Shown here: positions 45,285 through 52,362 of the stretch, piece after piece
Layout of the letters: the number at the start of each line of letters is the position of its first letter
Position numbering within the stretch: the first letter of the stretch is position 1
Source of the DNA: Catenibacterium sp. co_0103
GTDB lineage: Bacteria; Bacillota_I; Bacilli_A; Erysipelotrichales; Coprobacillaceae
Direction: 5' to 3'
Length of the DNA stretch: 63,812 bases
Assembly (NCBI RefSeq): GCF_004168205.1
Contig: NZ_RCYB01000005.1
Span: 1-63,812, forward strand
Notes under the pieces: generated by a model
Told to the model about the DNA's origin: nothing
Seen by the model: only the letters and a program-made list of their open reading frames with translations
The model's database searches: none
Translations under genes and position numbers: made by a program

Positions 45285-46829
45285 ATGTTGCAGATAAAAA
45301 AATTAAATTTAACACATAAAAAAGACCTGAGAATAATTCTTAATGATTTCAACCTTGTGCTAAATGATGGAGATAAGGCAGTTATTATTGGAGAAGAGGG
45401 AAATGGGAAATCGACATTAATGAAGTGGATATACAATCCGTCGCTTGTAGAAAACTATATAGAAGCAGATGGGGAAAGGATAATGGGACACGAACGTCTT
45501 GGTTATCTTCCGCAGGAGATGCTCGATGAAGATAAGGAAAAAACAATATACGAATATTTTTCTGAAGAGGAAATATTCTGGGAGAAAACGCCTAAAGAAT
45601 TGTCTGTTATTGCGGGAAAATTTGGAATGAAAAATGATTTTTTCTACAGTAACCAGACAATGGGTAGTCTTTCAGGAGGCGAAAAAGTCAAGACACAACT
45701 TATGAGGCTTTTCATTCGCGATGTTTCTGTGCTGTTGTTGGACGAACCTTCCAATGACATCGACATTGCGACGCTTACATTACTGGAAAAAATCATAAAT
45801 GACTGGAAGCACATTGTGCTTTTTATTTCACACGATGAAACGCTGATAGAGCGTACTGCCAACATGGTGATACATATCGAGCAGATTATACGAAAAACAA
45901 AGGCGAGATATACCGTGGCAAAGCTTCCCTATAGACGCTATGTGGAAGAACGGCTTCATAAATTTGAAATCCAAAAACAGCGGGCACTGAGTGACCGTAG
46001 GGAGAAAAAGATTCGCGATGAAAAATATCAAAGAGTTATGCAGAGTGTACAAGGTGCATTAAGAAGTTGTACCAGACAAGCACCGTCTGTTGCCAAAAAC
46101 TTAAAGGACAAAATGCATACGGTTAAGGCAATGGAACGAAGATTTGAAAAAGAAGATGAAAATATGACTCAGATGCCGGAACAGGAAGAAGCAATCTTTG
46201 TCAAATTAGGGGATGAAAACTCACACATTCCCGCAGGAAAAACGGTCATAGAATATGAACTTTCAAAGCTTGTGACTCCGGATGGCAAAAGAATTTTAGC
46301 AGAAGGAATTCATTTAAAAATAAAAGGTTCAGAAAAAATCTGTATGATAGGAGCCAACGGGGCAGGAAAAACGACTCTTCTAAAAAAGATAGCGGAAGAA
46401 CTCCTAAATCGGAATGACATTAAAGCAGAATATATGCCTCAAACTTATGAAGACCTGCTGGATTTGGATGTTACACCGGTTGATTACCTTGATAAAACAG
46501 GAGATAAAGAAGAGCGTACAAGAATTAGAACATACCTTGGTTCACTTAAATACATACCAGATGAAATGGAGCATCCGATTCGGGAGTTATCAGGCGGACA
46601 AAAGGCGAAAGTGCTTCTCTTGAGGATGAGCTTAAGTGGTGCAAATGTTCTTATTCTGGATGAACCGACAAGAAATTTTTCACCATTGTCCGGTCCGGTA
46701 ATAAGAAAAATGCTCCGAGAATTTCCGGGGGCTGTCATTAGCATTTCTCACGATAGAAAGTATATTGAAGAGGTGTGCGATAAAATATATCAGCTAAATC
46801 CTAATGGATTACAGCTAATTGGTGATTGA
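45285..46829 (+). CDS. ABC-F family ribosomal protection protein
   Basis: A 514-residue protein with two ATPase domains and no transmembrane segments, typical of antibiotic-resistance ABC-F proteins that displace drugs from the ribosome. Domain 1: Walker A GEEGNGKST (36-44), signature SLSGGEK, Walker B VLLLDEPSNDID. An interdomain linker with a basic helix (about 225-290; DRREKKIRDEKYQRVMQ) reaches the peptidyl transferase centre in relatives. Domain 2: GANGAGKTT, ELSGGQK and LILDEPTRNFSPLSGPV. Probable spectrum is lincosamides, streptogramin A and pleuromutilins, inferred from family and the neighbouring lnu-like gene. Start at ATG 45285 after AAAAGGAGAAA; an earlier in-frame start (45234) lies next to the terminator. 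Confidence 0.88.
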   Translation: MLQIKKLNLTHKKDLRIILNDFNLVLNDGDKAVIIGEEGNGKSTLMKWIYNPSLVENYIEADGERIMGHERLGYLPQEMLDEDKEKTIYEYFSEEEIFWEKTPKELSVIAGKFGMKNDFFYSNQTMGSLSGGEKVKTQLMRLFIRDVSVLLLDEPSNDIDIATLTLLEKIINDWKHIVLFISHDETLIERTANMVIHIEQIIRKTKARYTVAKLPYRRYVEERLHKFEIQKQRALSDRREKKIRDEKYQRVMQSVQGALRSCTRQAPSVAKNLKDKMHTVKAMERRFEKEDENMTQMPEQEEAIFVKLGDENSHIPAGKTVIEYELSKLVTPDGKRILAEGIHLKIKGSEKICMIGANGAGKTTLLKKIAEELLNRNDIKAEYMPQTYEDLLDLDVTPVDYLDKTGDKEERTRIRTYLGSLKYIPDEMEHPIRELSGGQKAKVLLLRMSLSGANVLILDEPTRNFSPLSGPVIRKMLREFPGAVISISHDRKYIEEVCDKIYQLNPNGLQLIGD

Positions 46830-46913
46830 TAACAAAAAGGATGAAAGACTGACAAATTTCAGGCTTTTAGTGAGTTGGAAAGCATACAAAGATTTGAATT
46901 TGGAGGATAGATT

Positions 46914-47411
46914 ATGGTACGTACAGAAGATGCATGTGAAATTATAAAATATGCTTTGCAAAACGAAATTAAAGTATATTTAGATGGCGGATGGGGTGTT
47001 GATGCACTTCTTAAAAGAGAATCAAGAATACACAATGATATTGATTTGTTTGTTGAACTGAAACATTATCATGATTATATTTATGTGATTAAGCAGCATG
47101 GATTTGAGGAAGTAAATACTGATTATACAACGGATGGTCATACTGTCTGGAAAGATGATAAACAAAGAATCATTGATTTACATTGTTTTGAATTTACAGA
47201 TGACGGAATTGTTTATGAGGGAGATATATTTCCATCAAAAACTTTTTCCGGTATTGGAAAAGTTGGAGATATAACTGTTTCTTGTATTGAACCATTGAGT
47301 CAGGTAATGCTTCATTTGGGATATGAACACGATAAAAATGATGTGCATGATGTGATGCTGTTGTGTGAAACATTTCAAATAGCAATACCAGATGAATATA
47401 AGGAAAAGTAA
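46914..47411 (+). CDS. lnu: Lincosamide nucleotidyltransferase-like protein (Lnu(A)/(C) type)
   Basis: A 165-residue nucleotidyltransferase, the size of the short Lnu enzymes. The motif LDGGWGVDALLKRE (23-36) followed by HNDIDLFVE (with the DxD metal ligands) is typical; the later KQRIIDLHCFEF carries the third acidic residue. These enzymes adenylate lincomycin and clindamycin. It is 84 bases downstream of the ABC-F gene and may be co-transcribed. Start after TGGAGG. Exact allele unknown. Confidence 0.82.
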   Translation: MVRTEDACEIIKYALQNEIKVYLDGGWGVDALLKRESRIHNDIDLFVELKHYHDYIYVIKQHGFEEVNTDYTTDGHTVWKDDKQRIIDLHCFEFTDDGIVYEGDIFPSKTFSGIGKVGDITVSCIEPLSQVMLHLGYEHDKNDVHDVMLLCETFQIAIPDEYKEK

Positions 47412-47498
47412 AATTTCAGTTTTGTGTTGAATCTCTAAGCAAAATAGCTTATAATTTGACATGCTACATATAGTTATTATCCACAGTTATCGAGTAGG

Positions 47499-47529
47499 TG
47501 TTATCAATGCCGATAACAAAATGATAACA
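47499..47529 (+). promoter_or_regulatory. Right-end integrase arm-type sites
   Basis: TGTTATC (47499-47505), GATAACA (47512-47518) and GATAACA (47523-47529). The two direct copies are 11 bases apart, exactly as at the left end. Confidence 0.55.
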
Positions 47530-47629
47530 TTAGCTCGTATAGGCAGGATAATATGGATATATCAAATAATCAAAAGAACGAGAAACATTACAGAGAATAA
47601 TTCCTAAACAAAAAGCGTTAGTCTTTGTA

Positions 47630-47642
47630 GAGTTTGAATAAA
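47630..47642 (+). repeat. attR core of the integrated element
   Basis: GAGTTTGAATAAA, identical to the end of guaA at 38900-38912. It is followed by the original guaA downstream sequence. Confidence 0.85.
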
Positions 47643-47651
47643 CCATTGGAA

Positions 47652-47676
47652 GAAGCGAGAATATCGCTTCTTTTTT
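47652..47676 (+). terminator. Displaced native guaA terminator
   Basis: GAAGCGA/TCGCTTC stem (47652-47658 with 47664-47670) and TTTTTT. It follows the attR core by nine bases, the position where guaA's terminator would have been before integration. Confidence 0.82.
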
Positions 47677-47865
47677 AAATATAAAAATTGAAATAGTATA
47701 TTACTATTCCAGAGATAAGAACTATTCATTATTTAATCAATCAGTAATTGTGATAAAAAAGTCCTTTGACCAGATATCTAGAACACTAGAATCCTTAATA
47801 AAGGGTTTTACATCTTCTTTATAACATTACAGGATATACTTTTATTAGTATCAATATATTGAGAA

Positions 47866-48110
47866 TCAAGCAACTTTTCTCTTAAATTCTGTGTTTCTTG
47901 AAAGATAAAATACATAGTCGTATAAATCGCATAATAGAAATAGATCTGTATCTACTCTTAAATCATTAAAGAGTAAGTTGATTAAGTCTTTTTTATTTTT
48001 TACAGGCTGAATAGAGTATAGTTCATCACATAGTGCTTTTTTTCATATGCAATCAAATAAGTATTTTTTCATCTTCTATAATATTTATTCCATAAGGATA
48101 GGCAGATGAA
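47866..48110 (-). pseudogene. Decayed minus-strand gene remnant of unknown identity
   Basis: The 577 bases between the displaced terminator and the RpiR genes have no intact gene. On the minus strand a 58-codon stretch is open (48042 to the stop at 47866) and reads like protein (DLINLLFNDLRVDTDLFL and CDLYDYVFYLSRN). Upstream of it another frame gives PYGINIIEDEKIL, with a likely frameshift in a run of A. I could not identify the family. The rest of the gap (47677-47865) holds nothing else I can support. Confidence 0.35.
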
Positions 48111-48203
48111 GAAACATCTCAGTAAGTAAAAGTCTCAAAATTATTAGTATAGTTCTTTTTCTCACTTACATTTCATTTCGGTATGAAGAGGAAATCTCAC
48201 TTC

Positions 48204-48232
48204 TTTACTAGATAGGACTATGATGTTAAAAT
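48204..48232 (+). promoter_or_regulatory. Promoter of the tandem RpiR genes
   Basis: TTTACT (48204-48209), 17-base spacer, TAAAAT (48227-48232), 21 bases before the start. Confidence 0.6.
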
Positions 48233-48253
48233 TTGTATTAATGAGGTGATAAC

Positions 48254-49024
48254 ATGAATCTAGAAACATTAGTCAATCAAAATTATAATATATTAAATGA
48301 AAACGAACACTATATTATTAAACAAATACTAAACAATCAAAAAGAATATAGTCAGTATTCATGTGAAAAGATTGCGAATGAATGTCATGTTTCTAGAGCA
48401 ACTCTGCTTAGATTATGTAAAAAGATTGGGTTAAATTCTTTTTCTGATTTAAAATATTTACTAAAAAAGCATTATGATGAAGTAGTGCATCATGATACAG
48501 ACTTCCATCAGATTTGTTTTAATTATGGACTACTCATTAATGATTTGAAAAAGATATCATTTCAGCCTATCTGTGAAAAGATATATAATGCAGATGTTAT
48601 GTATGTTTATGGATCTGGCAATGAACAAAAAAGCTTAGCTCAGGAATTGAAAAGAATCTTCTTATCTATGAATAAATGTGTTATTGATCTCTTTGATCTA
48701 GGTGAAGTTGAATTCATGATGGGTAGCTTTAAATCCAATGATGTTTTTATCATTATCTCTTTATCTGGTGAAACAAAAGAAGGTATAGAAATCGCAAAAA
48801 GAATCAACAAGACTATACAGCTTATTTCTTTCACAAGACTATGCAATAACACAATTGCATCGCTTTGTGAATACAACTTATATGTTTCAACGCAGAAGAT
48901 AGATGCATTACAAATAACTTCTTATGAAGTTGTAGGTGCCTTTTATGCTTTATTAGATTTATTATATATGAATTATATTGATTATAAAGAAGGTGTGTTA
49001 AATGAAGTTAGAACAACAGATTAA
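48254..49024 (+). CDS. MurR/RpiR-family transcriptional regulator, first of a tandem pair
   Basis: A 256-residue protein. The N-terminal HTH_6 (YSCEKIANECHVSRATLLRLCKKIGLNSFSDLKYLL, about 36-72) is followed by a SIS sugar-phosphate-binding domain (VMYVYGSGNEQKSLAQELKRIF ... FIIISLSGETKEGIEIAKR). Such regulators sense phosphosugars and control PTS operons. It lies upstream of an alpha-glucoside PTS unit and overlaps a second regulator of the same family by 23 bases. Preceded by TGAGGTGA. Confidence 0.88.
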   Translation: MNLETLVNQNYNILNENEHYIIKQILNNQKEYSQYSCEKIANECHVSRATLLRLCKKIGLNSFSDLKYLLKKHYDEVVHHDTDFHQICFNYGLLINDLKKISFQPICEKIYNADVMYVYGSGNEQKSLAQELKRIFLSMNKCVIDLFDLGEVEFMMGSFKSNDVFIIISLSGETKEGIEIAKRINKTIQLISFTRLCNNTIASLCEYNLYVSTQKIDALQITSYEVVGAFYALLDLLYMNYIDYKEGVLNEVRTTD

Positions 49025-49766
49025 TAAGTACTATGATTCACTCACACCTAATGAACAGTACATATGTGAATGTATCTTGAATCATAAAAATGACTGTATA
49101 CGATTATCTATTGACGAGTTTGCAATCAAATATCATATATCTACAAGTGGCTTGTCACGTTTTTCACAGAAAATTCAATTATCAGGGTATAGTGAATTAA
49201 GAGCGGTATTACGTTTGAATGAATCAAACCAGGTCAAGAATAATAAAAGTATTGATCAACTAATGGATTGTTATAATAAGGTTATTGAAGATATTGATCA
49301 AAAAGATTGTACAAAAATATTTGAAAAGATGAATTCCGCAAATCGTATTATAGTATTTGGTGAAGACTTCTTTCAAGGCAGAGTAGCGAAGGAGATGAAA
49401 AGAATCTTTTTGCCAACAGGTAAGATTATATATGATGCTTATGGTCATGATATCATTCAAACATTAAAGAAGTTTATACAAGAAGATGATATTATTTTCT
49501 ATATTTCATTAAATGGTCAATCTCCAACGATTATTGAGCTTGCACAGGAGATGCGTATGAGGGGGATTTATATGGTTTCTATCACAAAAATGCAGAGTAA
49601 TATGTTAGCACGTTTATGTGATGATAATTTATATACCCAATCCATGCAGATACCAGTCAATGAACATTTGAAATATGATATCACAACACCTTATTTTATA
49701 CTTATCGAATTATTTTATATTAAGTATAAGATGTATGTGAACACTGCACATATTCCCAATAACTGA
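49002..49766 (+). CDS. MurR/RpiR-family transcriptional regulator, second of a tandem pair
   Basis: A 254-residue paralogue of the preceding gene with the HTH LSIDEFAIKYHISTSGLSRFSQKIQLSGYSELRAVL and a SIS domain in which the loop reads FGEDFFQGRVAKEMKRIF and YISLNGQSPTIIELAQ. The canonical serine-rich phosphosugar contacts are partly altered (ISLNGQS instead of SxSGxT). The two may form a heteromer or sense different ligands; that is inference. The start is inside the first gene, so translation is coupled. A terminator follows, separating it from the metabolic genes. Confidence 0.85.
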   Translation: MKLEQQINKYYDSLTPNEQYICECILNHKNDCIRLSIDEFAIKYHISTSGLSRFSQKIQLSGYSELRAVLRLNESNQVKNNKSIDQLMDCYNKVIEDIDQKDCTKIFEKMNSANRIIVFGEDFFQGRVAKEMKRIFLPTGKIIYDAYGHDIIQTLKKFIQEDDIIFYISLNGQSPTIIELAQEMRMRGIYMVSITKMQSNMLARLCDDNLYTQSMQIPVNEHLKYDITTPYFILIELFYIKYKMYVNTAHIPNN

Positions 49767-49796
49767 AAATCTGTACCAAAGATGCACATATTTATT

Positions 49797-49829
49797 AGAG
49801 GATGTCGATTTATTGATATCCTCTTTTTT
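49797..49829 (+). terminator. Rho-independent terminator after the RpiR pair
   Basis: AGAGGATGTC/GATATCCTCT stem (one G-T pair; 49797-49806 with 49815-49824), then TTTTT. Confidence 0.8.
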
Positions 49830-49869
49830 GAATGTTAGTATGAGTTTGCTAGCAGAAAAGGAGGAATAA

Positions 49870-50685
49870 ATGTATAAATTACTACTACTTGATATAGATG
49901 GAACGCTAAGAGATGAAGTCAGAGGAATACCAGAGTCTGCCAGACAAGCGATTCATTTATGCCAAAAAAATAATTGTAAAGTGATTATTTGTACGGGAAG
50001 AAGTATGGGAACAATACAAAATGATGTTCTATCCTTAGGTGTTGATGGATTTATTGTTGGTGGAGGTAATTGTGTCCTATATAAGAATAATGAATTGTTT
50101 CATCAATCGTTTGATCAAAAGTTGATGAATCAGGCAATTGCACTATTGAAGAGTAAAGATGTCGCATTCTCAATAGAAAGTTCAGATAAAGTATTCATGA
50201 ATCAAAAGGCTAAAGAAATATTTGATGAAATGAATAAAGCAAAATTAAGACATTCTTCTACGTCAAAGCAGTTTATATCAAAAAAAATAATTTATAAGAA
50301 TAATATTGATGAATATCGAAATCAGAAGATACATAAAATCTGTTTATGGGCAGAGGAAGAATTATTCAAAAAAATGAAAGCGCTACTAAGAAATACAATG
50401 CAATTGGCACAAAGTGATCCAGAACATCATTATTATGAAATTATTCAATCAGGGTGTGATAAAGGAAAGGCAATCAAACGTTTACAGAATTATCTTAATA
50501 TCAGTAGAGATGAAACAATTAGTTTTGGTGATGGACAAAATGATATTGCGATGGCCGATGCATCTCATACAGTGATTGCAATGAAAAGAAGTCATCCGAT
50601 GTTGAAGGAAAAAGCAACATCAATATGTGAGGATATCTTTGATGATGGTATTTATAAGGAGTTAAAAAGAAGAGGTATTATTTAA
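49870..50685 (+). CDS. Cof-type HAD-superfamily phosphatase
   Basis: A 271-residue HAD IIB (Cof) hydrolase. The nucleophile motif LLLLDIDGTLRDE is at residues 4-16, a GRSMG motif II follows, and motif IV is SFGDGQNDIAMADA near 218. Family members dephosphorylate sugar phosphates and other small phosphoesters. It starts a three-gene unit with the GH13 glucosidase and PTS transporter, so it may dephosphorylate a sugar phosphate from the same pathway. AAAAGGAGGAA precedes the ATG. Confidence 0.88.
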   Translation: MYKLLLLDIDGTLRDEVRGIPESARQAIHLCQKNNCKVIICTGRSMGTIQNDVLSLGVDGFIVGGGNCVLYKNNELFHQSFDQKLMNQAIALLKSKDVAFSIESSDKVFMNQKAKEIFDEMNKAKLRHSSTSKQFISKKIIYKNNIDEYRNQKIHKICLWAEEELFKKMKALLRNTMQLAQSDPEHHYYEIIQSGCDKGKAIKRLQNYLNISRDETISFGDGQNDIAMADASHTVIAMKRSHPMLKEKATSICEDIFDDGIYKELKRRGII

Positions 50686-50696
50686 GGAGATTAATT

Positions 50697-52358
50697 ATGG
50701 AAAAGAAGTGGTGGCAAAAAGAAGTTGTATATCAAATCTATCCAAGAAGTTTTCAGGATAGTAATAATGATGGAATTGGTGATTTACAGGGCATAATTTC
50801 TAGATTAGATTATTTGAAAGATTTAGGAATTACATCAGTCTGGCTATGTCCAATCTTCAAATCACCCATGGATGATAATGGCTATGATATCAGTGATTAT
50901 CTAGATATTGCTGAAGAATTTGGAACTATGGACGATCTTAAACAATTAATTGAAGAGGCAGATAAGAGAAATATCAAAATTATTCTAGATTTGGTTCTTA
51001 ATCATACAAGTGATGAACATCCATGGTTCCAGGAAGCTTTACACAATCCTGAAAGCGCATACCATGATTATTATATTTTCAGACAGGGCAAAGAAGTACC
51101 AAATAACTGGCGTTCAGTATTTGGTGGAAGTGTATGGGAAAAGGTTGATGGACGTGATGAATACTATTTCCATTCATTTGGCAAGAAACAGCCTGATTTA
51201 AATTGGGAAAATCCTGAGTTAAGACAAGCACTTTATAAAATGGTCAATACCTGGTGTGAAATGGGGATTTCAGGATTTAGAATTGATGCTATTACATTCA
51301 TTAAAAAGGATTTGAGTTTTGCAAGTCAAGAAAGTGATGGGGCTGACGGACTAGTAAAATGTACAAAGACTGTTAGAAATCAGCCAGGTATTGAAGAGTT
51401 CCTTGAAGAATTAAAAGAAGAAACATTTAAGAAATATGACTGTATGACAGTCGCAGAAGCTGCAGGTATTCGTTATGATCAATTAGAAGAATTTATTGGT
51501 GAGGATGGTTTCTTCTCAATGGTATTTGATTTCAAGTATGCTGATTTAGATATTGCTTCAGGATCTGAATGGTTTAAAAGAATTCCTTGGACAGTTTCTG
51601 ATTTGAGAAAATTGATTATGGAGAGTCAGTTAAATGTACAAAAATATGGATGGGCAGCAAACTTCATTGAAAATCATGACCAGCCAAGAGCGACCACAAA
51701 ATATCTATTGGAAAATGAAAATAATCCAGTTGCAGTTAAAATGTTAGGAGCTATGTATTTCTTCCTTAAAGGAACTCCATTCATTTATCAGGGTCAGGAA
51801 TTAGGTATGATAAATTTCAAGAGAACAACTATTGATGAGTTTGATGACTTATCAAGTATTGATCAGTATCATCGTTCTATTGAAGAAGGTTATTCAAAAG
51901 CAGAAGCTTTAGAATTCGTTAATCTTAGAAGCCGTGATAATACAAGAACGCCATTTCCGTGGAATGATGGAGAAAATGCAGGTTTTTCAAAGCATAAACC
52001 TTGGTTAAAACTTGTTGAAAATTTTGATGATATCAATGCAAAAAATCAGATAAATGATCCTACAAGTATATTAGAATTCTATAAATCAATGATAAAGTTT
52101 AGACAAACAAGTGTTTATTCAGATTGTTTGATTTATGGATCAATTGAAGAAATTAAAGTGGAAGATGATGATGTCATTGCATACAGAAGAAAACTGGATG
52201 ATATGGTCATTGATTGTTACTTTAGCTTCTCTAATTTTGAAGTTGAACTTGAAAAGAAAGAAGATTATGAGGTAATCTTCAATAATCTAAATTCTGTAGA
52301 TTTAAATGATGTTATTAAGTTAAAACCATTTCAGGCAGTATTATTGAAAGTGAGATAA
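50697..52358 (+). CDS. GH13 alpha-glucosidase (oligo-1,6-glucosidase / phospho-alpha-glucosidase type)
   Basis: A 553-residue GH13 enzyme. YQIYPRSFQDSNNDGIGDLQGI opens the barrel; DLVLNHTSDEHPWF, the nucleophile in GFRIDAITF, the acid/base glutamate in TVAEAAG, and FIENHDQPR complete the catalytic set. The general build resembles MalL and TreA. Because the adjacent PTS delivers a phosphorylated disaccharide, it probably cleaves a phospho-alpha-glucoside such as trehalose 6-phosphate or sucrose-type product, but substrate choice cannot be settled by motif reading. AAGGAGATTAATT precedes the ATG, 11 bases after the HAD gene. Confidence 0.9.
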   Translation: MEKKWWQKEVVYQIYPRSFQDSNNDGIGDLQGIISRLDYLKDLGITSVWLCPIFKSPMDDNGYDISDYLDIAEEFGTMDDLKQLIEEADKRNIKIILDLVLNHTSDEHPWFQEALHNPESAYHDYYIFRQGKEVPNNWRSVFGGSVWEKVDGRDEYYFHSFGKKQPDLNWENPELRQALYKMVNTWCEMGISGFRIDAITFIKKDLSFASQESDGADGLVKCTKTVRNQPGIEEFLEELKEETFKKYDCMTVAEAAGIRYDQLEEFIGEDGFFSMVFDFKYADLDIASGSEWFKRIPWTVSDLRKLIMESQLNVQKYGWAANFIENHDQPRATTKYLLENENNPVAVKMLGAMYFFLKGTPFIYQGQELGMINFKRTTIDEFDDLSSIDQYHRSIEEGYSKAEALEFVNLRSRDNTRTPFPWNDGENAGFSKHKPWLKLVENFDDINAKNQINDPTSILEFYKSMIKFRQTSVYSDCLIYGSIEEIKVEDDDVIAYRRKLDDMVIDCYFSFSNFEVELEKKEDYEVIFNNLNSVDLNDVIKLKPFQAVLLKVR

Positions 52359-52362
52359 AATT

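Larger units (their letters stand above)
38900..47642 (+). mobile_element. Integrative mobilizable element in the 3' end of guaA, about 8.7 kb
   Basis: Boundaries are the 13-bp repeats 38900-38912 and 47630-47642. Inside are an Xre regulator, a small HTH/Xis-like protein, a tyrosine integrase, a mobilization accessory protein, a RepA-like ATPase, a MobV relaxase, TnpV and two resistance-type cargo genes. No type IV secretion genes are present, so transfer would need a helper. Base composition of the backbone (39200-44800) is visibly richer in G+C than the host genes, and codon choice differs (for example CGN and GCG use), consistent with horizontal transfer. guaA is a known target of several integrative elements. 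Confidence 0.88.

Noticed and set aside
38912..47630. The inserted element as a full conjugative element (Tn916-like ICE)
   Set aside because: No FtsK-like coupling protein, VirB4-like ATPase or other secretion genes are present; it is only mobilizable.
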